Positions 1-8,827 of a stretch of DNA of 12,523 nt are shown one piece after another. This stretch comes from a candidate division SR1 bacterium (GTDB lineage: Bacteria; Patescibacteriota; Gracilibacteria; Absconditabacterales; Absconditicoccaceae). The stretch is from contig PDOX01000037.1 in the NCBI GenBank assembly GCA_002746475.1, positions 1-12,523 on the forward strand, read 5' to 3'. The position numbers and the translations under genes are program-made. Below the pieces are notes generated by a model. The model did no database searches. It had not been told where the DNA came from and was given only the letters and a program-made list of their open reading frames with translations. Numbering within the stretch: the stretch's first letter is position 1; each line of letters opens with the position of its first letter.

Positions 1-243
1 AAGAGAATACATACTTCGCTTTGTTTCATCCAAATAGTCACATAAATATAGTATATAATTAAATAAAATTTTCATCGTGCTATAATTAAACACACAACAC
101 TATAATATTACAGGAACAGATTTGTTTTTCAAGAGTTTTTGAGGATTTTTTGGGAGGTGAATGTGTTGTGTATGAATATATCATAAATTAAACATAATTT
201 ACAAAATAACGCAAATAAAAAATGTTTAAAATGATGTGATTTC
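1..243. other. AT-rich non-coding region upstream of the giant-protein operon
   Basis: No convincing gene is seen. TATAAT boxes occur at 81-86 and 101-106 on the plus strand without good -35 partners. A strong SD-like string (GGGAGGTGA, 152-160) directly precedes an ATG at 161, but the frame from there gives only 22 codons, even with TGA read as Gly. On the minus strand an ATG at 29-27 opens a frame leaving the window (MKQSEVCIL), too short to judge. If real, that gene would be divergent from the operon and share this regulatory region. Confidence 0.5.
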
Positions 244-272
244 TTGACAAATGAGGGGGGGGGAGCTATACT
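244..272 (+). promoter_or_regulatory. sigma70-type promoter of the small protein/giant protein operon
   Basis: TTGACA (244-249) and TATACT (267-272) are separated by exactly 17 nt, the optimal spacing for a housekeeping promoter. Transcription should start near 279-281, giving a leader of roughly 36 nt before the first ATG. The AGGAGG at 274-279 would therefore lie at or before the transcript start and is not expected to work as a ribosome binding site. The spacer contains nine consecutive G (255-263). I see no other good promoter before the giant gene. Confidence 0.75.
255..263 (+). repeat. G9 homopolymer in the promoter spacer
   Basis: Nine G in a row lie between the -35 and -10 boxes of the promoter at 244-272. 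In such AT-rich DNA this tract stands out strongly. Poly-G or poly-C runs in promoter spacers are a known basis of phase-variable transcription (for example porA in Neisseria), because slippage changes the -35/-10 distance. With nine G the spacer is the optimal 17 nt, so this copy would be in the ON state. Confidence 0.85.
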
Positions 273-316
273 TAGGAGGTAAGTATTTATAGATAGTTTT
301 ACTATAAGAAAGATCC

Positions 317-637
317 ATGATGCAAAAACACACAAAAAGAGAAAATACTATGATCAAAAAAGAGTTATTACTCACAATACTAGAGAAATTGGTAAAATAT
401 TGGGATAAGGCAGAAGGTTTGAAATTGTTTGTGATGAGTGAATATGCGACAGCGGAGGATGTAAATAATATTCTGAAATTTATCCAAGAAAAAGTGAGGA
501 GTTTAAAGAAAAAACAGCAAACACAACACCAACAAGAAAAACAAAACATTCTCAAAGAGAAAATCGCAAAAGCAGAGGAGGAAGAAAAGAGTGATTTAGA
601 AGATATAGAGCTACTTTTAGATACAATGGAATTGTAA
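317..637 (+). CDS. Small helical, charged protein encoded upstream of the giant protein
   Basis: This is a 106-residue protein if started at 317, or 95 residues from the ATG at 350, where MIKKELLLTILEKL looks like a natural N-terminus. Neither start has a good Shine-Dalgarno; a weak AAGAAAG precedes 317. A predicted helical N-terminal half (LLLTILEKLVKYWDKAEGLK) is followed by a Lys/Gln/Glu-rich stretch that looks like a coiled coil (about residues 65-95) and an acidic end. It has no signal peptide, membrane segment or in-frame TGA. It ends one base before the ATG of the giant gene, so the two are almost certainly co-transcribed and translationally coupled. I do not recognise a named family, although similar short W..A..L helical proteins occur in CPR genomes. 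A partner or chaperone role for the giant protein is suggested only by position. Confidence 0.75.
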   Translation: MMQKHTKRENTMIKKELLLTILEKLVKYWDKAEGLKLFVMSEYATAEDVNNILKFIQEKVRSLKKKQQTQHQQEKQNILKEKIAKAEEEEKSDLEDIELLLDTMEL

Positions 638-638
638 A

Positions 639-3600
639 ATGCCAGAAAATACAAGTATATTAGAGCAATTAGATGCACAAGAAGTGAAAGATAACAATAT
701 AGATACTCACGAGCTAGAAGAAGCATTGAGGAGTTGATTTTTTGATAATAAAGAAAATATTATAAAACTGAAAGATGAGTTGGAAAGTGATAATGCAGGA
801 TTGAAGAAGTTGTGAGATAGTTTGAAAGCAAGTTTTCAAAAAATGTTACAAGATGGAAGGAGTAATGATAAAGTATTAGATATTACAAAAATCCTTTATG
901 GAGAAAAATTTCTATCAGCATGATCAAAAGAAAATATTAAGAAAAATGAAAAAAATAATGAAAAAAATAATGAGGGAGAAGAGAATAATAAAATAGTAGA
1001 AATGAACGAAAAAATATTTGAAAATGAAGGAAATGATTATATAAAAAATTTAGAAGAATTGTGAATAGATTGAAATACAAAATTGAATTGGAGAAACGTA
1101 GTTCAAGATATAAAAACAGTTGCAGATATACAAAAAGTAACTTCTGAAACTTTACAAAAATATCTTCCAAACACAGAAAAAATGGAGGAATCAGACCAAG
1201 AATATATTGTAAATAATATACAAGTATTTTTAACCTATTATTTGGGGTGTTTTCCCAAATATCAATCTCCTTTGATAGAAAAATGATTGATGACAGGATT
1301 GAGTTTGCAAGGGATGAATAATGAAATGCATTATTACATCAATGTTGTAAAATTAGCGAAACAGTTATGGTGAAAGACAAATATTCTAGCGTGAAATATA
1401 AATGTAGCAGAACAAGGAAATAAAGATGCATTAAAATTTTATATTAAACAGTCTGCATACTGAAAAAGTGATAAAGATATTAACAAATTTCTGTGAACAT
1501 TGCTGGGTAGTGCTTCAGAAAAGAATAAACAATCAATCATACAATGGGCGAAAAAAGATAGTTTTTTCAAGCCACTTGCAGAGCATATAGAAAATAGTAA
1601 AAAGATTGATGCTTTATACGCAGAGGCTGAAAAGTTTGGTTTTGATAGATCAATATCTGTAGAGGAGATTATATGATTTTATACTGCTATTCAGGAAAAT
1701 AATCAAAAAGTACAGCAAATAGATCATGAAGTAAAAGCTAAAATTGAAAAAAATAAAAAAGATTATCAAGAGGCATGAATCTTTCAAAAATTATTATTAA
1801 ATTGAGCAGATGCTAGAGCTCTTGATCGTTGAGGAATGACAAGAGACGAATTAGAAAGGAATGAAGGTAAAATAAAAAAACAAGAATGTATGCAAGCAAT
1901 GGATAGAAAATATGTAGAGATTATGCTCAAAAAAGATCCTAAACCTACATGAACGATTCCCTCTCCTTTTACAGGAGTAGTACTAGATTTTTCTAAACAA
2001 GGAGTCGATGCAATTATTAGAGATGGATTTTGAGAGCAGTTTGGTGATCAACGAGAACTGTTTAAGAAGAATATAAAAGATGATAAGCAGGCTGCATTTT
2101 GACAAGCGGTATGAATGATTGGAGGAATTGCAGGTGCTACATTGGTATGATTAGCATCAAAAAATCTTCTAATAACTTCAGCATGATTTACAACAGGATT
2201 GAGATTAGGAAATGGGATTGGTCAAGAAGCACGAAATGCTGGAGAACGAGTATTTAATATAGAAGAAAAAGGAAACAATAAAATAGATACTTTTTGAGAT
2301 TCATTTATGAGAGGAGCAGGACTTGAAGAATATACCTATGACAATGAAGGAAAAGTGACAGGACAAGAATTTGTAGGATGGGGAAAACTTGCAACAGATG
2401 TATGATTTGATTATGTTTCTACCGCAGCAACGTTTGGTATCGGAAATAAATTTGCACCATTTCTCAATAAATTATGATGAGCGAGACTTAAGGGAATTAA
2501 TATTTGACATGGATTGAAGTTTGGATTTGAAGAGTTGTTTATGGAGTCATTTTTAGTAGATATTCCTATGAATATTGTACATTCTGGGGTTAATGCTTTT
2601 GTGTTTGGAGAAGGTGAAATCGTGAAAGGACAAACTGCATTATGAAACAAAATGAATACAACAAAACAGAATGTAGCACAATATAACCTAGAAGATGCAC
2701 TTACTATAATGGTCGATGCATCAAAAGAGAATCTTTCGTTTGAAAATCTATCACAGGTATTTTTTAATACCATAACCTATTGAGGATTGTTAGAATGAGG
2801 AGGTGCAGCAATTAGAAAAATTAAAGCTAAGACATCTAAATACACCACATTTCAAACTGATCTTGTTTCTGGAGTGGATGCGTTGCACATCGCAGAGCAA
2901 TGATTACAAAAATTCTTATCTGAAAATAAAATAGCTCATGATAAGGCCAAAAATACTTTCACAAAAGATGGGGTGATATTGACAGGAGATCTGCAAAAAC
3001 AGCTTACGGAACATATGGGAAAAGTAGTGCAAGCACAATCAGAACAGGCGGGGAAGATGAAAGCATTTATGACCGAATATAGACAAAAACTTTCAGACAA
3101 AAATAGCCTTGTGGGGATGTTAGCTAAATTTTGATTGATGAAAGGATATAGAAATCCAGCTAGCATAGTAGCAAAGAGAATACAAATATTAGATAAAAAA
3201 ATTTCAAAAGAACAGAATATAAATGAAAAACAGAAATTAGAAAAATTGAGAGATGAATATCATAAGATTCAAGAAAAGTTAGGAGAGAATAATAATAAAA
3301 ACGAGCTAAAAATACAAGATCAGCAATCCTCTATCCCTGAAAACATTCAAACAGAAAATTCACTTAATTCTGATAGGTTGGTTGATGCAGATGGGAATAT
3401 TAATATGCAAGCTAAAAAATACATAGAAAAGTATTTACAGGATCAGGGAGTGCTATGAAAATGAGAAACATTAACAGAAGCACAAGCAAGAAAAATCTAT
3501 GAAGTCCACAATATGGAGAGAAAAGTGTGAGAGACTGATGATATGGCTTTGAATACGAGAAAATGACTTGCATTGAGAGGATTGTTTTCTCAAGAGCAGA

Positions 3601-6600
3601 TCGTGGTGTTGTTGAGAGGGAAAGTGTGTGGGAGGATTTTTGATAAATTAGCATATTACTGAAAAAATAGACTATATAAAAGAGAACTTGCACAAAATAA
3701 GGAATTAACATTCAAACAAAAAAAATTACTGTATAGATTAATAGATTATGGTTTTGCAAGAAAAGATATACAAGACCTACTAAAACAGCCTGCTCATATC
3801 AAAAATCCTGTATTAAATTATCATGGAAATATACAAAGGCTTGCATCCATAAAGAAAAAGTTAGAAAATATTTGAGTCAATATATATGCTCACAGTGTTC
3901 CTATATTAGAAAAATGTACAGACACACAAATTAGTTTATTAGAACATTTAATACGTAAATATCCCATAGTTAAAGATAAAATAGATATTCAGGTACAATA
4001 TATTAAAGAGATACCTGTTGATAGTAATAAAGTAGAGTTATTTTGAGAATTAGTTGAAAATTGATTATGGAATAGTGGAAACCTAATTTCATTTACATGA
4101 TGGAATAATTTAACTAATAATCTAAATGAGGGTAAAGAATGTATAAAATTACTAAAAGAAAAGAAGTTGGAAGATATATCGAAGACTTTAGTGCAAAATT
4201 ATTGATTCAACATAAAAAATGTAAAATATATTGCTGAAATTTATAGTAAGTTAGATATATTACCATGAGTATATAGAAGATTTTTTCTTGATAAAATTAA
4301 AAGCCCAAATTACGATTTAGAAAGAACTAATAATAAGTATATAATATATGGGCGTTCTCTAAGAGATGATATTGTTGTTTGGAATGATTTATTAAAAGTT
4401 TCTTTAGAAAGTAATAATCAAGAATCTATTTCTTTTCTCAATAAAATATATGACATTCAAAAAAAAGTACAAAAAAAGAGACATTTAACAGTAGAAGAGA
4501 TATCTTTAATTGGTCTTATGAAATATATCATAGATGGTAATTTTTCTGAATACTCTAATATAATGGAAGGAAATTCAGAAATAATACAATCAAAGTTGCA
4601 AGAAGCATTTGTTGTAATAGAAAAACATATGTTTCATAGGAAAAAAGTAAAATCTATAATAGAAGAGACTTGACGTAACATAGAACAAAAGACAAATAGT
4701 CATGAAAAATTAGTAGTTAATTGAAAAATAAAACTCCCTCAATGACAATATCGAGTAAAGGGAATTAAGTCTGTCGATTTTTCTGAATTTTGGAAAAATT
4801 GATTTTTAGCTCCGGAATTTATACCTTGAGCAAACTCTGATCAAACACCATATGATACTGATGGTATAGTAATGGAGAAAAATATACAAAAGATGTCAGA
4901 TTGGTCTAATGAATATGGAAATTGAATAGTTATTATATCGAGATTAACTACAGAACAATATGATGTGATGCAAAAATCAAATTATAAGAGAACAATTACT
5001 AAGAAAAGCGTGTTATTACAATGATCAAAATATGAAGGGAAAAGATTTTTTGGTGTTAGATCTGGATTGTCATCTTCTCAAGTTGATTGTATATTGATTG
5101 CGGATTATCTTTTGAATAAACAACAAAATATATTAAAAAAAATGAAGAGAAATATTATTGAACAAGGATTTTATACTCCTATTGTTGACAGTAAGGGGAC
5201 AGTATTATTTACTCCCGAGGAATTTCATACTACATTAAAAGATATACGTAACCCCTATTTCTGAAAAGAATCAAAATTCTGATTTAATGAAATACAAACC
5301 AAAGCAAACTCTCAATTTATGGATAGTCAGTTAGAAGGATTGAATGAGGGGAATAAAGCTGAAAAGATTCAAAATATAAGAGAAAAAGTTCAAGAACTCT
5401 ACAAACAAAAAACATGAAACGAGCTAGAATTGACTGATGAACAAGTCTTATCACTGATGGATGCTCATGAAAAAGATGGAAAACTTGGGGAACTTACCAG
5501 TACAGAATTGAGAATAAAAGTAAAAACCCTCGCAGAAACAATCAAAGATCCCGAAGTGAGGAGATTTTTGTTAGAAGCTGGATTTAGTGGGAAGATGGGA
5601 GCTTTTAACGAGTGATTTAATCAAGAACTGTATGAACAGAATAAAAAAATTCTAGCTGATTTGAGTATTGATATAGATATGAATATTGTGAAATGATTAT
5701 CAGAATTAGGAATTGATTTAAATAGTATTACAGATCCTCATGCTTTAATTGATTTTTGTGAAAAATATTCGGTAAAAGAGTTAAAATATCTTTATGATTT
5801 ATGATGTAATATTAATGATATTGTTATCCCATTCGATAGTCCCTCCTTAAAGGGAATAGAAAATGTATTGTCGTTAAAACCTCAAATAGAATCATTAGGT
5901 ATTGATTTTGGATCTGTTGGTATTTATGATATGGTCAGTTCCATTGCTGATTTAGTACAAATAACAGAACATGATATAGTACATATTAATAGTATTAAAT
6001 CAGAAATTGAAGATATGGGAGTTTCATTGTCACTTGATAACTTAAAGTTTTGGAGTAAGATATGATTATGAGCAGATATGGCAAAATTGAGAGCTAATCT
6101 CTGAGCATTAAAAAAAGCAAAGATAGATATAAAAACAGATAATGAAAGTTTAAATAATTTGCTTAATTCTCCAGATTATTGGACTAAGGAATTGCCTGCT
6201 ATTGTATATACTTTATGATGAGTGTTTAGGCATTTAGATGGTAATATATTGTCAAAGCTTAATTTAAAACAAGCAAAAAAAACAAAATACTTACATACTT
6301 TAGGAGTAAAAATATATGAGTGGCAGACAGAAAAATGTGATAATATCAGTATAGAATCTATAAAAAAATATAAAACATTGAAACATTGAATAGATAAGTT
6401 AGGAATTAACATGGATATAAATGATTTCTCTGATATTGAAAAGATAGATGTAGATGATTTTTATGCAAATATAGAAAGAAATATAGAAAAAAAATCATTC
6501 TTGGATCAATTGGGTATAAATCTTTATATTTGGAGAATTGAAAATATACAAAAATTAAATATCAATACATTAAAAAAAGTTGTAGCAATAAAGCCAAAAC

Positions 6601-8027
6601 TTGAACAGCTTGGAATAGAAGATATAGAAATATGGGATATTAATAGATTATGAGAGTTAAATGATGTGCAAATACAAAATGTTACTAATATAAAGGAAGT
6701 ATTGAGGGAAGCAGGTATCAGAATATCAGCATGAAATATTAAAGAATTATCAAAATTGAATGAGGATGATATAAAAAAAATTGCAAAGATAAAAAAAGAA
6801 CTTTCTCAAATAGTAGAAGATGTAGAATATATGAGAGTAGATGAGTTATTAAATATAAATGAAGAAGTGTTAAAAAAACTCACAATACAAAAAGTAGAAT
6901 GATTGAATAGAGAAAATATTGTTATTGCAAGCGAACTTGTTATGCAAACAGATATGAAAACTATGAGAGATTTTATAGAGAGAAAAAAATCATATTTAGA
7001 GAAGAATAGAACTTTATCTGAAGAGCATTTTAACGAACTCTTTAGAAAAGAGAAAGTGATCTCGAAAGGGAGATATTTTTATCAAAAATTTGTAGATTTT
7101 TTGAATACATTATTAGGTCGTTATAGTAGTATCCCTTCTAAATATGAAAAAGTTTTTGTCCAAGGGAAATATGGGAAAGCTGAGATCAAACAAAATAATT
7201 TAGGGCTTTGTTATGCATATACTGGGTTTGAGATTCTTAAAAAGAGTAATTATTTTGACACTATGGTACAAACATCAATGAGAGAAATTCCATGATGATG
7301 GGAAATAAAAGTACCATTTGGAAATAAAGATGGGAAAACAATAAAAGTCTATGAAAATGAATTAGACAAAAAATATACATTTGTAGATAATAAGAGTGGA
7401 CATGAAAAAACAGTTAATATTAATAGTAATTCTGCAAAATGATTTAAAATTCTAGAAATTGCATTTATAAAAGAATATATACTTCATTATTCTGGTTGAA
7501 GAGAGGATATATATGATAGTAATATACATATACAAAATGCAAGAAGGCAATTTGAACAGAATGGTATATTTGAGATGACATGAGAGTTGTTGAATACAGT
7601 GGAATGATGATGGACTATGGAGTTTTTGCATCATATGTTATGAAAGGATATTATAAATTCAGTTCGTATTAGAGACAGTGTTCAGAAAGAAATGGCATTT
7701 GAACAAATAAAAACATGATTAGTAAAAATAGAATTATCGTCTTATATGAATAAAAATGATGCTTCTAATACTGTAAAAATTGTAGATGCAGATGAAGATT
7801 GAAAAGTAAAATCTTTTAAAGTTCAGTGAACAAAAAAAGTACTATATACAGGTCATGCATATTCTATAGAAAAAGGGTATGTAGATTCAAAGACAGGAGA
7901 AAAGATGGTTGTTGTAATTAATCCACGGAATACATCAAACAAAATACATATGACATTGGATCAGTGTATGGAATGATTTACAACTTGGGAAATAAATCAG
8001 ATAAATATTGATAAGATGTTTAGGTAA
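639..8027 (+). CDS. Giant multidomain protein (~2462 aa) with C-terminal calpain-like cysteine protease domain
   Basis: The frame is free of TAA and TAG from ATG 639 to TAA 8025 and contains about 75 TGA codons, read as Gly. Layout by residue: helical, charged N-terminus without signal peptide; Gly-rich hydrophobic segments at about 488-515 and 580-661; coiled coil about 847-885; a short module at 945-1003 repeated at 1598-1656; a CPR-type domain about 1365-1545 (GFLAPEF, GVRSGLSSSQVD, FTPEEF); an LxxLGI helical solenoid about 1687-2120; and a protease domain about 2150-2462. The protease has Gln2185 six residues before Cys2191 (QNNLGLCYA), His2406 (GHAYSI) and Asn2428 (INPRN), matching calpain QxxLGDCW, GHAYSV and RNPWG. 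The FKILEIAFIKEY and GELLNTVEGGW segments also fit calpain landmarks. The Cys-His gap (215) is longer than in classical calpains. It is probably an active cysteine protease; target and location are unknown. There are no EF-hand or C2 domains. Sure of the frame and protease fold, unsure of the other domains. Confidence 0.9.
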
Positions 8028-8145
8028 GTGTTTCTGATTCAGTTTTCACGAAAATTTCTCTCCTCCTAAAAATATATTTTTGTGGAATATAATGGGGTAC
8101 GGCTAATAAAGTATTAACATACCGCTCAAGCATAATGTTTTTCTC
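8028..8145. other. Intergenic region with promoter-like motif and hairpin
   Basis: Between the giant gene and the toxin promoter there is a TATAAT box at 8088-8093 preceded by the A/T-rich string AAATATATTTTTGT (8070-8083), which recurs exactly at 8851-8864. Directly after it, 8096-8123 can fold as GGTA/TACC and TAATA/TATTA arms around a 3-nt loop. No T-tract terminator is evident after the giant gene. No coding frame of note is present. Confidence 0.45.
8070..8093 (+). promoter_or_regulatory. Recurring A/T-rich promoter-like motif, copy 1
   Basis: AAATATATTTTTGT followed by GGAATATAATGG gives a perfect -10 box (TATAAT, 8088-8093) but no clear -35. Related copies lie at 8851-8872, 8980-8998 and, more weakly, 12003-12026, always between genes. 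A transcript from here would start near 8100 and run through the hairpin at 8096-8123 towards the toxin gene. Confidence 0.4.
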
Positions 8146-8173
8146 TTGAAAAAGATATACAAATTGATATATT
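8146..8173 (+). promoter_or_regulatory. Promoter of the HicA/antitoxin operon
   Basis: TTGAAA (8146-8151) and TATATT (8168-8173) are spaced by 16 nt. The expected transcript start near 8180 lies downstream of the TTG at 8172, which rules that codon out as the toxin start and leaves ATG 8196 or 8223. Two inverted repeats immediately overlap or follow the -10 box, as expected for an autoregulated toxin-antitoxin promoter. Confidence 0.55.
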
Positions 8174-8182
8174 GTATATACA
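8173..8182. promoter_or_regulatory. Candidate operator 1 (perfect palindrome TGTATATACA)
   Basis: A 10-nt perfect palindrome starts on the last base of the -10 box and covers the expected transcription start. Ribbon-helix-helix antitoxins typically bind short palindromes in this position, so binding here by the downstream antitoxin would block initiation. Regulation is inferred from placement. Confidence 0.45.
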
Positions 8183-8189
8183 CATATTT

Positions 8190-8204
8190 AACAGTATGAC
8201 TGTT
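8190..8204. promoter_or_regulatory. Candidate operator 2 (AACAGT-ATG-ACTGTT)
   Basis: Two perfect 6-bp arms surround the ATG at 8196. The centre is about 20 bp, two helical turns, from the centre of the palindrome at 8173-8182, so both sites face the same side of the DNA, as for cooperative repressor binding. In RNA the arms could pair only weakly because the loop is 3 nt. Confidence 0.4.
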
Positions 8205-8222
8205 TACTTTGAAAAATATTTG

Positions 8223-8462
8223 ATGTCTAAGAAAGATAAAATTAGAGAGCAGTTACTTCAAAATCCGACCAATCTTTCTCTCTCAAAGATTCTTTCTTTT
8301 CTTGAATCAGAAGGATATAGGGTAGAACAACCTACAAGTGGTTCTCATCATAAAATCAGGCATCTTGCTAGTGATAGATATGAAACGATTGCTATTCACC
8401 ATAATGATTGTAAGCCAATTTATAAAATATTGCTAAAAAAGCTTTATCTTAAAAATATATAA
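8223..8462 (+). CDS. hicA: HicA-family mRNA interferase toxin
   Basis: The 79-residue protein has the longer HicA layout: a helical lead (MSKKDKIREQLLQNP), a segment like the family's LLES.GF (FLESEGYRVEQ), the GSHHKIRH motif with catalytic His42/43, and a C-terminal IAIHHNDCKPIYKILLKKL segment. HicA toxins have a double-stranded-RNA-binding-like fold and cut mRNA, and are neutralised by a HicB partner. The ATG at 8223 was chosen because it gives the normal family N-terminus and lies downstream of the operators; ATG 8196 would add nine residues and sits inside an inverted repeat. No Shine-Dalgarno is visible, as for several genes here. The antitoxin gene begins 2 nt after the stop, in the toxin-first order usual for hicAB. 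Confidence 0.82.
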   Translation: MSKKDKIREQLLQNPTNLSLSKILSFLESEGYRVEQPTSGSHHKIRHLASDRYETIAIHHNDCKPIYKILLKKLYLKNI

Positions 8463-8464
8463 AC

Positions 8465-8827
8465 ATGAATAAGAAAACAGATATGAATACCACCAAAACT
8501 ACAACTAAAACTACAACATTGTATATTCCCGTGGGAGTGAGAAAGTACCCTCTTACGATTACGTATACAGGGGAAGTGTTAGAGTGAACAGAACTTGTGC
8601 ATGTTTTTTGCCAAGAAGCGAGATTAGACCAAGATTATCCTAAGGAAGATTTATCGTTGTTATTACAAGATATGGAATATCTCATCCGTGATGAACAAGC
8701 ACAAAAAAAGAATAGTGTGATCAATATTCGTGTAAAAGCAAAAGATAAGGAACTCATCCAAAATTATGCTCAACAATGAGGGTTTAAATCTATTAGTGAG
8801 TATATGCTTGCTAGATCTCTTGCGTAG
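8465..8827 (+). CDS. HicB-like antitoxin with C-terminal ribbon-helix-helix domain
   Basis: The 120-residue frame ends at TAG and reads two TGA codons as Gly (residues about 41 and 104). A Thr/Lys-rich N-terminus (NTTKTTTKTTT) leads to a middle region (TELVHVFCQEA, then EDLSLLLQDMEYLI) that loosely resembles the degraded RNase H-like fold of HicB. The C-terminus has a clear ribbon-helix-helix pattern: INIRVKAKDKELIQNYAQQ, then a Gly-Gly turn and FKSISEYMLARSLA. This tail should dimerise and bind the operator-like repeats at 8173-8204, while the N-terminal part should bind HicA. It is toxin-coupled, with a 2-nt gap. The RHH assignment is firm; the HicB label for the N-terminal half is weaker and rests partly on its hicA neighbour. 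Confidence 0.72.

Noticed and set aside
1-29. Minus-strand ATG opening MKQSEVCIL towards the left edge
   Set aside because: Only nine codons are inside the window, with no good ribosome binding site, so a gene cannot be supported.
161-229. 22-codon frame following GGGAGGTGA at 152-160
   Set aside because: The SD is only 3 nt from the ATG, the peptide has no recognisable pattern and it ends well before the real operon promoter.
274-279. AGGAGG as ribosome binding site of the small gene
   Set aside because: It is 37 nt from the first ATG and lies at or before the expected transcript start.
226-726. Minus-strand open frame of 166 codons across the small gene and the start of the giant gene
   Set aside because: It is the antisense shadow of two plus-strand coding regions; its Phe/Ser/Cys-rich composition mirrors Lys/Glu codons on the other strand.
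639-8027. Giant region as a decayed pseudogene full of premature TGA stops
   Set aside because: Only TGA interrupts the frame; TAA and TAG are absent over 2462 codons, and glycine at the TGA positions restores family motifs in this and other genes.
639-8027. TGA as tryptophan (Mycoplasma-type code)
   Set aside because: TGG is used normally for Trp, and TGA falls at glycine positions such as those before the kinase P-loop and in the protease GG motifs.
8172-8222. TTG at 8172 as the HicA start
   Set aside because: It lies within the -10 box of the likely promoter, upstream of the transcript start, and adds residues foreign to the family.
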